64,000 bases of DNA from Streptomyces formicae (lineage in GTDB: Bacteria > Actinomycetota > Actinomycetes > Streptomycetales > Streptomycetaceae), in NCBI RefSeq assembly GCF_022647665.1, contig NZ_CP071872.1:310001-374000 (forward strand). The letters run 5' to 3'. The notes below the pieces were generated by a model. The model was not told the DNA's origin. It did not search any database and saw nothing but the letters and a program-made list of their open reading frames with translations. The first letter of the stretch is position 1. The number at the start of each line of letters is the position of its first letter. Below are positions 51,754 to 60,759 of this stretch, in pieces. The position numbers and the translations under genes are program-made.

Positions 51754-52503
51754 TTACGCCGGGTCGAGACCCAGCGCCTGGTCCTTCGCCGCCTCGGCCT
51801 CGCGCCGCACGAAGCGGAACCACATGAACAGCACGAAGCCCGCGAACGCGAACCACTCCAGCGTGTAGCCGAGGTTCTGGAACGCCTTCAGATCGAGTGT
51901 GCTGCCCTGCGGCACCGTCGCGGGCACGGGCTTCATCCCGTCCGGCGCGGCGGGCAGGGTGATCCACGCGTCGTAGACGTCGTCCGGCACCAGGTTCACC
52001 AGCGACGCCGCGCTGATCATGCCCAGCCGTCCGGGTGCCGCCCCGCCGGCAGCGCTCACCCCGTCGCTGTTCGTCGTCTCGGACGCCTGCAGGGCGCCGG
52101 TCACCGTCACCTCGCCGGCGGGCGCGGCGGGTGCCTTCGCCCCGGCGGGCAGCCAGCCGCGCACGACGGGCAGGGCCTTGCCGCTGCCGGTGCGCAGCAG
52201 CGTCAGCACGTACGAGCCGTGCTTCCCGTCCAGCTGCCGGTCCGGGACGAGGAACTGGTCCCCGTACCGGCCGGTCGCCGTCGCGTGCCGCCCCGATGTC
52301 TCCTTGTCGACGGGCAGCAACTCGTCGAGCGGCGCGGCGGCCTGCTTGTCGGGGTCGGGCCGCTGCTCGGCGGCCCGATGCGTGTCGACGCGGTCCTCGA
52401 ACCTGCCGAGTTGCCAGGTCCCCATGAAGATGCAGAAGGGGATGCTCAGCACGACGAACGCATTGATTCCCCACCAGCGGGGAGTCAGCAGGAACCGGTA
52501 CAC
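51754..52503 (-). CDS. SURF1 family cytochrome oxidase assembly protein
   Basis: A 249-residue protein with two membrane helices flanking an extracytoplasmic domain: WGINAFVVLSIPFCIFMGTW-QLGRFEDR near the start (about 10-38) and YTLEWFAFAGFVLFMWFRFV near the end. SURF1 motifs GTWQLGR, RHATATGRYGDQFLVPDRQ, PVVRGWLPAG and NLGYTLEWFAFAG are present. It assists haem-copper oxidase assembly in the membrane. The start is GTG 52503. It is convergent with the sigma-linked gene and followed upstream by an S9 peptidase on the same strand at 82 bp. Confidence 0.93.
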   Translation of the reverse strand: MYRFLLTPRWWGINAFVVLSIPFCIFMGTWQLGRFEDRVDTHRAAEQRPDPDKQAAAPLDELLPVDKETSGRHATATGRYGDQFLVPDRQLDGKHGSYVLTLLRTGSGKALPVVRGWLPAGAKAPAAPAGEVTVTGALQASETTNSDGVSAAGGAAPGRLGMISAASLVNLVPDDVYDAWITLPAAPDGMKPVPATVPQGSTLDLKAFQNLGYTLEWFAFAGFVLFMWFRFVRREAEAAKDQALGLDPA

Positions 52504-52585
52504 CCCTCCACGGTACGGAACGCCGCTCCTTCCTCCGTCCTCGGGTCCTGCCTCGCGTCCTGGTTTCTGCGCGGTCTTGACGGGT

Positions 52586-54457
52586 CTACTTCAGATGCCG
52601 CTCGGCGAAGGCCAGCTCCAGCCGCACCTGCTTGATGCGCTCCTCCACCACCAGCGAGCCGTGCCCGGCGTCGTACCGGTACACCTCGTGCACGGCGTCC
52701 CTGGCCGCGAGGCGGTCCACATAGTTCTCGACCTGGCGGATCGGACAGCGCGGGTCGTTGACCCCCGCCGAGATGTGGACCGGTGCCTTCACCGCATCGA
52801 CGTACGTGATCGGCGACGACGCCTCGTACCGCTCGGGGACCTCTTCCGGTGTGCCGCCCAGAAGCGTGCGGTCCATCGCCTTCAGGGCCTCCATCTCGTC
52901 GTGGTACGCCGTCACGTAGTCCGCGACGGGCACCGCGGCGAGCCCCAGTGCCCAGGCGTCCGGCTGCGTGCCGAGCCCCAGCAGGGTCAGATAGCCGCCC
53001 CACGAGCCGCCCGCCAGCACCAGCTTCGCCGGGTCGGCGAGTCCGGAGGCCACGGCCCACTCACGGACCGCCGCGATGTCCTCCAGCTCGATCAGACCGA
53101 CCCGGTGCTTGAGTGCGTCCGTCCACTCCCGTCCGTATCCCGTCGAGCCCCGGTAGTTCACCCGCACCACCGCATAGCCGTGGTCGACCCAGGCGGCGGG
53201 ACCGGCCGCGAACGCGTCGCTGTCGTGCCACGTCGGGCCGCCGTGGATCTCGAAGACCGTCGGGAACGGGCCCTCGCCCGCCGGCCGCTGCACCAGCGCG
53301 TGGATCCGGCCGCCGGGCCCGTCCACCCACACGTCCTCCACCGCCACCGAGCCCGGCGCCTTCATCCCCGGCGGGTCCAGCACCTCCCGGCCCGCCGTGG
53401 AGCGCACCTTCGGCGGATGCGCGGCCGAGGACCACAGATACTCGACCGTGCCGTCCGGCCGGGCCGTCGCGCCCGAGACGGAACCCACCGGGGTCTCCAC
53501 CCGGGTCAGCTCCCGTATCACCGGGTCGAAGCGCCACAGCTCGCTGCGCGCCTCGAAGCTGTGCCCGATCAGCAGGGCCGAGCCGTCCGGATACCACTCG
53601 GCGCTCACGTCGCCCGGCAGCTCGATCGCCAGATCGGTCTGCTCGCCGGTCGCCACGTCCCACAGCATCGGCTCCCAGCGCCCGCGCCGCTGGTGCCCCA
53701 CCAGCAGCCGGGTGTCCCCGTCCACCGGCGCGAACCCCAGCACCTCCAGGCCCAGCTCGACCGTCCCGCCCTCGGTGTCGTCCAGCTCCGCGACCACCGA
53801 CCCTCCCTCACAGCCTTCGGCGTGGGAGGCACCCCCGATCCGGATCACGCGCAGCGCCGAGTGCATCGCGTCGCCGTGCTCCGTGTGCTCGACGGCGACC
53901 AGCGTCCCGTCGTGCGAGAGATCACCGACGCCGGCCGACTCCCGGTGCCGGTAGATCTCGACGGGGTCCGACCCGGGCCGGGCGACGTGGATCGTCGTGC
54001 CCTCCTCGTCCGTCGAGCGGCCGACCACCGCCGTGCCGTCCCGCCCGAGCGCCAGCCCCGCGCTGTACGAGGCGTCGAGCCCGGGGGCCGCGGGCTCGTC
54101 GGCCCCGCCGCCGAAGGGCTGCCGCAGCCACACCCCGAACTCGTCCCCGTCCCGGTCCGAGAACCACCAGATCCACTCGCCGTCGGGGGTGAGCACGCCG
54201 TCCGTCGTCCCGTTCGGCCGGTCGGTCACCTGGCGCTGCTCGCCGGTCGCGCGATCCCAGGCATACAGCTCGTACGTCCCCGTCGCGTTCGAGACGAAGA
54301 GCGAGCGGTCCGGGGCGTCCTCCGCCCAGTCCGGGAGCGAGACGCGCGGCGCCCGGAAGCGCCGCTCCCAGGCGGGCATGCCGCTTGCGGACGCCGGCGC
54401 GGTGCCCGGCACGGGCTCGGAGGAGGAGTCCGGCGTGGACTCGGTGATCTCAGTCAT
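52586..54457 (-). CDS. S9 family prolyl oligopeptidase
   Basis: A 623-residue peptidase: beta-propeller with repeated blades (about 45-370; VSNATGTYELYAWDRATGEQ, GVLTPDGEWIWWFSDRDGDE) and an alpha/beta-hydrolase domain (about 375-623). The catalytic Ser lies in LVLAGGSWGGYLTLLGLG, Asp in ISAGVNDPRCP and His in YDAGHGSLV. No signal peptide is present, so it acts inside the cell on short peptides. ATG 54457 (MTEITES) is chosen over a 801-codon open frame that continues upstream through the methyltransferase gene. Confidence 0.93.
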   Translation of the reverse strand: MTEITESTPDSSSEPVPGTAPASASGMPAWERRFRAPRVSLPDWAEDAPDRSLFVSNATGTYELYAWDRATGEQRQVTDRPNGTTDGVLTPDGEWIWWFSDRDGDEFGVWLRQPFGGGADEPAAPGLDASYSAGLALGRDGTAVVGRSTDEEGTTIHVARPGSDPVEIYRHRESAGVGDLSHDGTLVAVEHTEHGDAMHSALRVIRIGGASHAEGCEGGSVVAELDDTEGGTVELGLEVLGFAPVDGDTRLLVGHQRRGRWEPMLWDVATGEQTDLAIELPGDVSAEWYPDGSALLIGHSFEARSELWRFDPVIRELTRVETPVGSVSGATARPDGTVEYLWSSAAHPPKVRSTAGREVLDPPGMKAPGSVAVEDVWVDGPGGRIHALVQRPAGEGPFPTVFEIHGGPTWHDSDAFAAGPAAWVDHGYAVVRVNYRGSTGYGREWTDALKHRVGLIELEDIAAVREWAVASGLADPAKLVLAGGSWGGYLTLLGLGTQPDAWALGLAAVPVADYVTAYHDEMEALKAMDRTLLGGTPEEVPERYEASSPITYVDAVKAPVHISAGVNDPRCPIRQVENYVDRLAARDAVHEVYRYDAGHGSLVVEERIKQVRLELAFAERHLK

Positions 54458-54528
54458 GCCCCCCATTCTGCGCCGCCCCGCCCACAAACCGTTCGCGTCG
54501 TCCGCAGCCTGTGGATAACCTCCGCGGC

Positions 54529-55365
54529 ATGTACTCACCGCCTCCGGCCGACTGGCGCGAAACGAATCGTTCCCGCTGGGATGAACGCGTCCCGATCCAC
54601 ATCGCGGGCGACTTCTACGACCTCGCGGCCTTCCGCGCCGGCGAGGACTCGCTGCGCGACTTCGAGACGGCCGAGGTCGGCGACGTCTCCGGCCGCTCCC
54701 TGCTCCACCTCCAGTGCCACATCGGCCTGGACACCCTCTCGTGGGCCCGCCGCGGCGCCTCGCACGTCGTCGGCCTCGACTTCTCCGAGCCTGCCGTCGA
54801 AGCCGCCCGGGCACTCGCCGCGGACCTCGGCCTCGGCCCCGACCGGGCGGCATTCGTCGCCGCCGACGTGTACGACGCGGCCGAGGCCGTGCCCGACACC
54901 TCGTACGACATCGTCTACACCGGCGTCGGTGCGCTGAACTGGCTCCCCGACATCGCCCGCTGGGCCGAGACGGCCGCCGCGCTCGTCGCACCGGGCGGCT
55001 TCCTCTACCTCGCCGAGTTCCACCCGCTGACCGACAGCCTCGACGACGCGACCGGCTCCCGGGTCACGCACGACTACTTCGCCCGCGACGCCTGGATCGA
55101 CGAGACCCCGGGCACGTACGCGGACTTCGACGCGCAGACCGTCCACAACCGCAGCGTGGAGTGGCAGCACCCGATGGGCGAGGTCGTCTCGGCCGTCGCC
55201 GCCGCCGGTCTGCGCATCGAGTTCCTGCACGAGCACGACGTCTCGCTGTTCGCGCGCTTCGGCTCGCTCAGGCGCCACGACGACGGCTACCACCGCTTCC
55301 CGGCGGACCGTCCCCGCATCCCGCTGATGTACTCGCTGAAGGCGACGAAGCAGGCCACGGGCTGA
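54529..55365 (+). CDS. Class I SAM-dependent methyltransferase
   Basis: A 278-residue methyltransferase: motif I LLHLQCHIGLDTLSWAR (about 65-81), acidic loop VVGLDFSEPAVEAARALA, motif II DIVYTGVGALNWLPDI and LVAPGGFLYLAEFHPL. No substrate-specific domain is recognisable. ATG 54529 is likely; GTG 54511 (MDNLRGMYSPP) is possible. It is divergent from the S9 peptidase gene with a short shared promoter region (54458-54528). Confidence 0.9.
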   Translation: MYSPPPADWRETNRSRWDERVPIHIAGDFYDLAAFRAGEDSLRDFETAEVGDVSGRSLLHLQCHIGLDTLSWARRGASHVVGLDFSEPAVEAARALAADLGLGPDRAAFVAADVYDAAEAVPDTSYDIVYTGVGALNWLPDIARWAETAAALVAPGGFLYLAEFHPLTDSLDDATGSRVTHDYFARDAWIDETPGTYADFDAQTVHNRSVEWQHPMGEVVSAVAAAGLRIEFLHEHDVSLFARFGSLRRHDDGYHRFPADRPRIPLMYSLKATKQATG

Positions 55366-55433
55366 TTGTCACGGCGCCCGGCGCCCGCCCGGCGCCCGGC
55401 GCTTCTGATCGCGGGGCGCCGCGGAGCCTGGCG

Positions 55434-57251
55434 TCACCGGTCGGCGACGTAGGCGACGAGCTTCGCCATGTTGCCGGTGAAGGCCGAGGTCGTGATCCCC
55501 TGGGCGCTCTCCGTCGGCTGGTACGGCGGCTCCGCCGGCGGATCGGCGGGGTTGTACGGGGAGGTGTCGTGCATGTCACCGACGTGTTTGCTCATATAGG
55601 CCGTGCCGTCGTACGGGGTACGGGGAGCCGGGCCGCGATACGGGTTGGTCGTGGTGCCGATCGGCGTGATCCAGTGGTCCTTGGCACCGAGCTCGGTCAC
55701 GAGGGCGTCCGCCTGCGCGTCGGTCACCACGGGGAGCGTGAGCTCGGCATCCCGGAAGAGATCCGTCAGTTCGAGGTCGCGGATGCCGAAGTACCGGGGG
55801 AGTTCGTAGGGGCTGCCGGGGGTGAGCGGGGACCGGGCGCGCAGCTCGGCCACCTCCGGGCGGCTCATCGCCATCAGCTCCTCGTACGTCGACCTGAGGC
55901 CGGCGACGTCGATGGAGCGGCCGCCGGAGTAGTGGCTGAGAGTGTTCCGGTGGTCGTGGTCGTAGTAGTAGGCGCCGTTGCGGATGTTGGAGCCGAAGCG
56001 GTGGACGAACCGGGCGCGGTTGGTGCCCAGTTCGACGAAGGTCGGGTGCGTGCTGTTCTTCAGCAGCGGGTTCTCGCCCTTCTGCTCACCGGTGAGCGGG
56101 CAGCTCTCCAGCCACGCGATGGCCTCCGGCACGCGCCGCAGAAAGGCGTGGTCGCCGGTGAGCCGGAAGTAGTGGAAGAGCTGGCGGACGTTGGTCTGGG
56201 TGGTGTGGGTGGTCAGCGCCCGCGGCTCGTAGGAACGCGCTCCCGCTGGCGCTCCCGCCGGACGGCCGTTCTTCACGGCGTGGGCGAGGTGCTGGAGGCC
56301 CCAACCGGCCTGCGGGCCGGGCTGCTGGAGCCGGTGCAGACAGGCCATGGCGCGCAGCACGGGGCGGTTCAGGTCCCGCCGCCCCAGTGTCGCGGCGCAC
56401 ATGAGCAGGAACTTGATGTTCTCGCCCAGCACGTCGTCGTTGAAGGTGACGTGCCGGGTGTAGTCGCCGTCCTCCATGCCGTGCCCGACGTCGTCGGGCA
56501 GCCAGGACGGCCGGTCGTCGGGCCAGGGCGTCTCACCGACCGAGCCGGAGAACGCGGGGAAGCGCTGCGGCCAGCCGCCGTCCGCGGGCCCGCCGCGCAG
56601 CTGCGCCCTGAGCATGAAGTCGATCACGCGGTTCAGCGCCGCCTTGAACGCGGGGTGCCTGCGCTCCACGTACAGGCGCAGGATCAGCTGGGCGGCGGTG
56701 GAGGTGCCGGCGTCGTCGAACGTGGCGTTGCCGTAGAAGTGCTGGAACTCCTCCAGCCGCCAGCCGTTGGCGCCGATCGTGTCGTACCACTGGCGCAGCG
56801 CGCCCTCGCCGGCGAAGTCATGGATGTAGTTCCAGCCGCCTATGGGCAGTTGGGCCGCGACGAGCGCGAGCCCGGTGCGCTCCGCCGCACGGTAGAAGGC
56901 CTCGTCGCCCGTCGCGTGGTACGCGTCGAGCAGGCTGTGCCCGACGGTTGGGGTGCCGGGCGGCTGGACCCAGCACATGGTGCGCCGTGCCTCCATCTCC
57001 CCCCAGGTGGCGGAGAGATCGGGCAGATAGCTCCAGACGTAGCCGCCGCGGTACGAGACTTGTTCATCCATGAAAACGGCCGCGCGGCGCATCGCGCGGG
57101 CGGCACCGCGTGTCGCGGACGGCGCGGGTGCGGGCCGGGCGGGCGCCTGCGCCGCGTGTGCCGGTGCGGCCGGGAGCCCCGACAACGCGCCGAGAAGTAC
57201 GGGCGCGGCGGCGAGCCGGCCGAAGGTCCTGCGGTTCATGGGCGTCGTCAT
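55434..57251 (-). CDS. Secreted pectate lyase (PL10 type)
   Basis: A 605-residue enzyme: Tat-type signal (NRRTFGRLAAAPVLLGALSG), then an alpha-helical toroid typical of pectic acid lyases (GWNYIHDFAGEGALRQWYDT, NATFDDAGTSTAAQLILRLY, RGGPADGGWPQRFPAFSG). The GGWPQ motif and TSTAAQLI are family hallmarks. It cleaves polygalacturonate by beta-elimination. A longer frame extends to 58457 through the sortase gene and is a shadow; ATG 57251 starts the signal. A 17-bp palindrome lies just upstream. No other pectin genes are adjacent. Confidence 0.9.
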   Translation of the reverse strand: MTTPMNRRTFGRLAAAPVLLGALSGLPAAPAHAAQAPARPAPAPSATRGAARAMRRAAVFMDEQVSYRGGYVWSYLPDLSATWGEMEARRTMCWVQPPGTPTVGHSLLDAYHATGDEAFYRAAERTGLALVAAQLPIGGWNYIHDFAGEGALRQWYDTIGANGWRLEEFQHFYGNATFDDAGTSTAAQLILRLYVERRHPAFKAALNRVIDFMLRAQLRGGPADGGWPQRFPAFSGSVGETPWPDDRPSWLPDDVGHGMEDGDYTRHVTFNDDVLGENIKFLLMCAATLGRRDLNRPVLRAMACLHRLQQPGPQAGWGLQHLAHAVKNGRPAGAPAGARSYEPRALTTHTTQTNVRQLFHYFRLTGDHAFLRRVPEAIAWLESCPLTGEQKGENPLLKNSTHPTFVELGTNRARFVHRFGSNIRNGAYYYDHDHRNTLSHYSGGRSIDVAGLRSTYEELMAMSRPEVAELRARSPLTPGSPYELPRYFGIRDLELTDLFRDAELTLPVVTDAQADALVTELGAKDHWITPIGTTTNPYRGPAPRTPYDGTAYMSKHVGDMHDTSPYNPADPPAEPPYQPTESAQGITTSAFTGNMAKLVAYVADR

Positions 57252-57278
57252 CAGGTGCGCCTCCAGGCACGGCGGAAA

Positions 57279-57295
57279 CCGCAACTGCGTTGCGG
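57279..57295. promoter_or_regulatory. Inverted repeat CCGCAAC-TGC-GTTGCGG ahead of pectate lyase
   Basis: Perfect 7-bp arms lie 28-44 bp upstream of the pectate lyase start. The core is reminiscent of LacI-type operators and is a plausible substrate-responsive repressor site. Confidence 0.4.
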
Positions 57296-57406
57296 CAACG
57301 AGGGGAGTGGCGTCTGCCCTTACGCCTACCACCCGCTCTTCGCGGTGCTCAAGAGTTCGTATCAATGATTCTTGTTCATATCCGTGACCCGGGCGGTGTC
57401 GGCGGG

Positions 57407-58090
57407 TCAGCGGGTGCCGGCCAGGGTCGCGTACACGACGACGTTGCCCAGATAGCCGGCCGTGCTGCTGTAGCCGCCGCCACAGGTGATGATCCGCAAC
57501 TGCGGCAGGGCCGAACTCCCGTACACCTTCCGGCTCGGGAAGCCCTTCCTCGGGTGGACCTCGACGGCGTCGATCTTGAAAACGGCGGTGTGCCGGTCCC
57601 GGCGCGTGACTTCGACCGTGCTGCCCTTGCGCAGCGCCCCGAGCGAGAAGAACACGGCGCGGCCTGACGGGGTGTCGACATGGCCGGCCACGACAGCGGT
57701 GCCGGCCTCGCCCGGTGCGGGCCCCTTGGCGTACCAGCCGGCGACGTTCGCCTTGTCGGCCGGCGGGACGTCGAGTGCGCCGGCCGCGTCCAGCCCGAGC
57801 TTCATCATCGGCGCGTCCACGCCGATGGCGGGGATGCGCAGCCTGACCGGCTCGGCCCGGGAGCGGTCGCCGTTCCTGCTGTTCGAGCGGTAGGGCGGCG
57901 CGTGACGGACCGCCGGCCCGTGCGTCGGCGATGCCGCCGCGGATGCGGCGCCGGCCTGGGTCGGTTGCGGCTGCGGAGCCGTCTCTCCGTGCAGCCCCTG
58001 CACCAGAAGATAGACGCCGGTGCACAGGACGGCGACGAGGGATTTCTTCGACGGGGAGAATGCGGAAAGCGCGCGTCCCATGGAGGTCAC
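57407..58090 (-). CDS. Class F sortase
   Basis: A 227-residue transpeptidase: one N-terminal membrane helix (SLVAVLCTGVYLLVQGL), a Pro/Ala/Ser spacer and the sortase barrel with catalytic His in GTAVVAGHVDTPSG and Cys in LPQLRIITCGGGYS; GYLGNVVVYATL follows as in class F enzymes. It attaches surface proteins to the wall or polymerises pilins. GTG 58090 or ATG 58081 can start it. The preceding gene on the same strand encodes a small surface protein without an LPXTG motif, so its substrate must lie elsewhere. Confidence 0.92.
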   Translation of the reverse strand: MTSMGRALSAFSPSKKSLVAVLCTGVYLLVQGLHGETAPQPQPTQAGAASAAASPTHGPAVRHAPPYRSNSRNGDRSRAEPVRLRIPAIGVDAPMMKLGLDAAGALDVPPADKANVAGWYAKGPAPGEAGTAVVAGHVDTPSGRAVFFSLGALRKGSTVEVTRRDRHTAVFKIDAVEVHPRKGFPSRKVYGSSALPQLRIITCGGGYSSTAGYLGNVVVYATLAGTR

Positions 58091-58270
58091 GCTCCGGGTC
58101 CTGGGAAGGGGGGCGGTACGCGGGGTGGTGCGTGAAGCGGTGCTCGCGTGAAGCGGCGCGCCGAGTGTTGTGCGAACGGCGTTCGGACCGGTGTGCGGTA
58201 CGGAGGCGGCGCGGGCCCGCCCCGGCCGGGCGGGCCCGCGCCGACGGCCGGCGAAGGGCCGGTCGGTCGG

Positions 58271-58750
58271 TCAGCCGGCCGCGCCGGCGCGCCGCCGCCT
58301 TGCGACCAGGCCGCCCGCCGCACCGAGGATCAGTGCGGAGCCCGCCGCGATCTCGGTGCCGCTCATCCCGCCGGCACCGCCGAATCCACCGCGTACCGCG
58401 CCGTCCGGCTGGCGGGCGACCTCGAAGTCGGTCACCACCCGCGTCGCCGGCGGGCACTTGACGGTGATGGAGTAGACGCCGTCCTCGGCGTCCTCGGGAA
58501 CGGTGAACTCACCGGCCAGTTCACCCTCGTTGTCGCTCTCGATCAGGTTGATCTGACCGCCCGCCTCCGCCTGGCCCTTGGCGTAGCCCCCCGACTCGCA
58601 GGCCGAGGTGCTGACGGTGACGGTGGAGCCCGGGTATGCCACGTCGGGGCTGACATGGACATCGGACTCGTCGGCGACCGCCGCCGCGCCCGGGAGACCG
58701 AAAGCAACGACGGTCAAGGCGCCAACGGCGAGTACACGTGCAGTACGCAT
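58271..58750 (-). CDS. Small membrane-anchored surface protein
   Basis: A 159-residue protein: Sec signal (VLAVGALTVVAFGLPGAAAV, about 6-25), a compact beta domain with two Cys (STSACESGGYAKGQ, ITVKCPPATRV) and a C-terminal helix plus Arg tail (EIAAGSALILGAAGGLVARRRRAG) that forms a membrane anchor. No LPXTG-like motif precedes the helix. ATG 58750 has GGAGGG ahead; a longer frame from 58888 reaches into the promoter. It is followed by the class F sortase gene about 180 bp on, so the pair may be linked. Confidence 0.83.
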   Translation of the reverse strand: MRTARVLAVGALTVVAFGLPGAAAVADESDVHVSPDVAYPGSTVTVSTSACESGGYAKGQAEAGGQINLIESDNEGELAGEFTVPEDAEDGVYSITVKCPPATRVVTDFEVARQPDGAVRGGFGGAGGMSGTEIAAGSALILGAAGGLVARRRRAGAAG

Positions 58751-59049
58751 TTTCACCACCCTCCGACAAAGCGCGGGGGGCGGGACCTGATGTCCCGGCG
58801 AGGACGCCGCGCTCCAGGCCCTAAGAAAATCAGGTGAAATGATCTGAAGTCCGGCACGAAACGCTGAAATATCACATTTATAGACCAATCGGGTGGCAGC
58901 GGCGGTCCGCGAGGCGTCCGCCGGGCGGCGTCCTGACGGACCGTAAAACCACAGGAAGCCCAGGTGCCCGCGTCGTTACGATGACGAAAATCCGCAACAC
59001 CCGGTCGCCCGCACGGCCGCCCACCCGCCACGAAACGGAGTGTCCGAGG

Positions 59050-59409
59050 ATGGCTCGACACCTGGTCACCAGCGCGGGCAACGCGTATCTGGAGGACAAG
59101 TCCCCCTGGCTGGAGATCAGGACCGACCCGGACGGCGCCGCGCTGACGCTCCGCACGGCGATGAACCTGATCCATCTGTACGCGGTCGTCTCCGAGCCGC
59201 TCATCCCGGCCACGGCCGCTGCCATGCGCGGTGCCTTCGTGCTGCCGGGCGACACCGCGGCCTGGGTGACCGCCGAGGAGGCCAGGGCGCTGGACACGGT
59301 CCCGGCCGGCACCGCCTTCACCGTCCCGCCGGTGCTCTTCGCGAAGATCACGGACGAGGACCTGGCGGCGTACCGCGACCGCTTCGGGGGCGTGGAAGCG
59401 GCCGCCTGA
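59050..59409 (+). CDS. Small hypothetical protein
   Basis: A 119-residue cytoplasmic protein (MARHLVTSAGNAYLEDKSPW, MNLIHLYAVVSEPLIPATAA, VPPVLFAKITDEDLAAYRDR). No motif is recognised. ATG 59050 is preceded by CGAAACGGAG at about 10 bp; the frame from 58981 lies partly in the leader. Divergent from the surface-protein gene (58750). Function unknown. Confidence 0.7.
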   Translation: MARHLVTSAGNAYLEDKSPWLEIRTDPDGAALTLRTAMNLIHLYAVVSEPLIPATAAAMRGAFVLPGDTAAWVTAEEARALDTVPAGTAFTVPPVLFAKITDEDLAAYRDRFGGVEAAA

Positions 59410-59515
59410 CCTGTCTGCTCCGCTCACCCCTGCCCGGTCGTTCCACCCTCGTTTCTCGTTGCCGGAACGGCAAGGAACGTTGCCGCTATGGGGCGGCGGA
59501 TCGCAGGGTGGCGGC

Positions 59516-60634
59516 ATGACTGAGACGGACAAGCAAGCCATGACCGGCGGTCTCCACATCACCGCGGACGCCGCCACAGCCACCGCCACAGCCACCGCCG
59601 CGGACGCGGACGCGGATGTGGACGTGGTGGTGGTCGGCGGCGGCGCTGCCGGGCTGTCGGCCGCGCTCACCCTGACCAGGGCCCGGCGCTCGGTGCTGGT
59701 GATCGACTCCGGGGAGCCGCGCAACGCGCCCGCCTCCGGAGTCCACGGTTACCTGTCCCGCGACGGCCTCCCGCCGGGCGAACTGCTGCGGGCCGGACGG
59801 GAGGAGGTCACGGGCTACGGCGGGCGCATCGTGACGGACCTCGTCACCGGCGCCCGCCGGGACGGCGAACGCTTCGTCGTGGACACCGCGGCCGGCGGCA
59901 GGTTCACGGCACGGCGGCTGCTGGTGACGACGGGCCTGGTCGACCGGCTTCCGGATGTTCCGGGCCTGCGCGAGCTGTGGGGGCGTGACGTCCTGCACTG
60001 CCCGTACTGCCACGGCTGGGAGGTGCGCGACGCGCCGATCGGCGTACTGGCGACGGGCCCGTGGGCCGCGCACCAGGCACTGTTGTTCCGGCAGTGGTCG
60101 CCGGACGTGACCGTGTTCCTGCACACCGCGGGCGACCTGACGGACGAACAGTGGGAGCAGTTGGCCGCACGCGGCATCGCCGTGGTCGACGGCGAGGTCG
60201 TCGGGCTCGACACCGACGGCGGCGGCCTCTCGGGCGTACGGCTGGCCTCGGGCGCGCGGGTGCCGGTGCGCGCCCTGGCCGTGGCACCGCGCTTCGAGGC
60301 GCGTGGCGAGGTGGCGGCGGAGCTCGGCCTGACGAGCGTGGACCACCCCATGGGCATGGGCAGTCACGTCGAGTCGGACGCGAGCGGGTTCACCGGCGTC
60401 GCGGGGGTGTGGGTCGCGGGCAACGTCACCGACCTCATGGCCGGCGTCGCGGTGTCCGCCGCCTCCGGTATGCAGGCCGCGATCGCGATCAACGCGGACC
60501 TCATGGCCGCCGACACCGCCGAGGCGGTGGCCCGCCGCGCGGCGGCGCCTGCCCGGGTGCCCTTCGACCCGGCCGCGGAGCCGCCGCCTGCGAACGGGTC
60601 CTCGGTCAACGCCGGCACGGCATCGGCACCATGA
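59516..60634 (+). CDS. Thioredoxin-reductase-like FAD oxidoreductase
   Basis: A 372-residue flavoprotein: Ala/Thr/Asp-rich N-terminal tail (about 1-38), FAD motif VVVVGGGAAGLSAALTLTRA (about 37-56), redox-active CPYC in DVLHCPYCHGWEVRD (about 160-175), NADPH-binding IGVLATGPWAAHQAL and the C-terminal FAD motif GVWVAGNVTDLMAGVAVSAA. It resembles thioredoxin reductase but probably serves a dithiol-oxidase or ferredoxin-like role, as no thioredoxin gene is nearby. ATG 59516 has AGGGTGG ahead. Confidence 0.9.
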   Translation: MTETDKQAMTGGLHITADAATATATATAADADADVDVVVVGGGAAGLSAALTLTRARRSVLVIDSGEPRNAPASGVHGYLSRDGLPPGELLRAGREEVTGYGGRIVTDLVTGARRDGERFVVDTAAGGRFTARRLLVTTGLVDRLPDVPGLRELWGRDVLHCPYCHGWEVRDAPIGVLATGPWAAHQALLFRQWSPDVTVFLHTAGDLTDEQWEQLAARGIAVVDGEVVGLDTDGGGLSGVRLASGARVPVRALAVAPRFEARGEVAAELGLTSVDHPMGMGSHVESDASGFTGVAGVWVAGNVTDLMAGVAVSAASGMQAAIAINADLMAADTAEAVARRAAAPARVPFDPAAEPPPANGSSVNAGTASAP

Positions 60635-60695
60635 TCGGCGCCCGGAGCACGGGGCGCCCCTCGGGAGCCTGACCGCCCGTGTCGAGCGCGTCAGG

Positions 60696-60715
60696 CTCTA
60701 CGCAAGTATTTGCGT
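60696..60715. promoter_or_regulatory. LacI-type operator ahead of the regulator gene
   Basis: ACGCAA-GTAT-TTGCGT (60700-60715) is a perfect inverted repeat. Its left flank makes CTCTACGCAA (60696-60705), which recurs in complement at 61899-61908 upstream of the binding-protein gene. It is a likely site for the LacI protein. Confidence 0.5.
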
Positions 60716-60759
60716 CAATCTGATCGAGAATTTCAGTGCTCCTGTAGTACGGTCTGTGT

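Noticed and set aside
52019..54937. 972-codon forward frame
   Set aside because: Antisense to SURF1 and the S9 peptidase, which have clear catalytic motifs.
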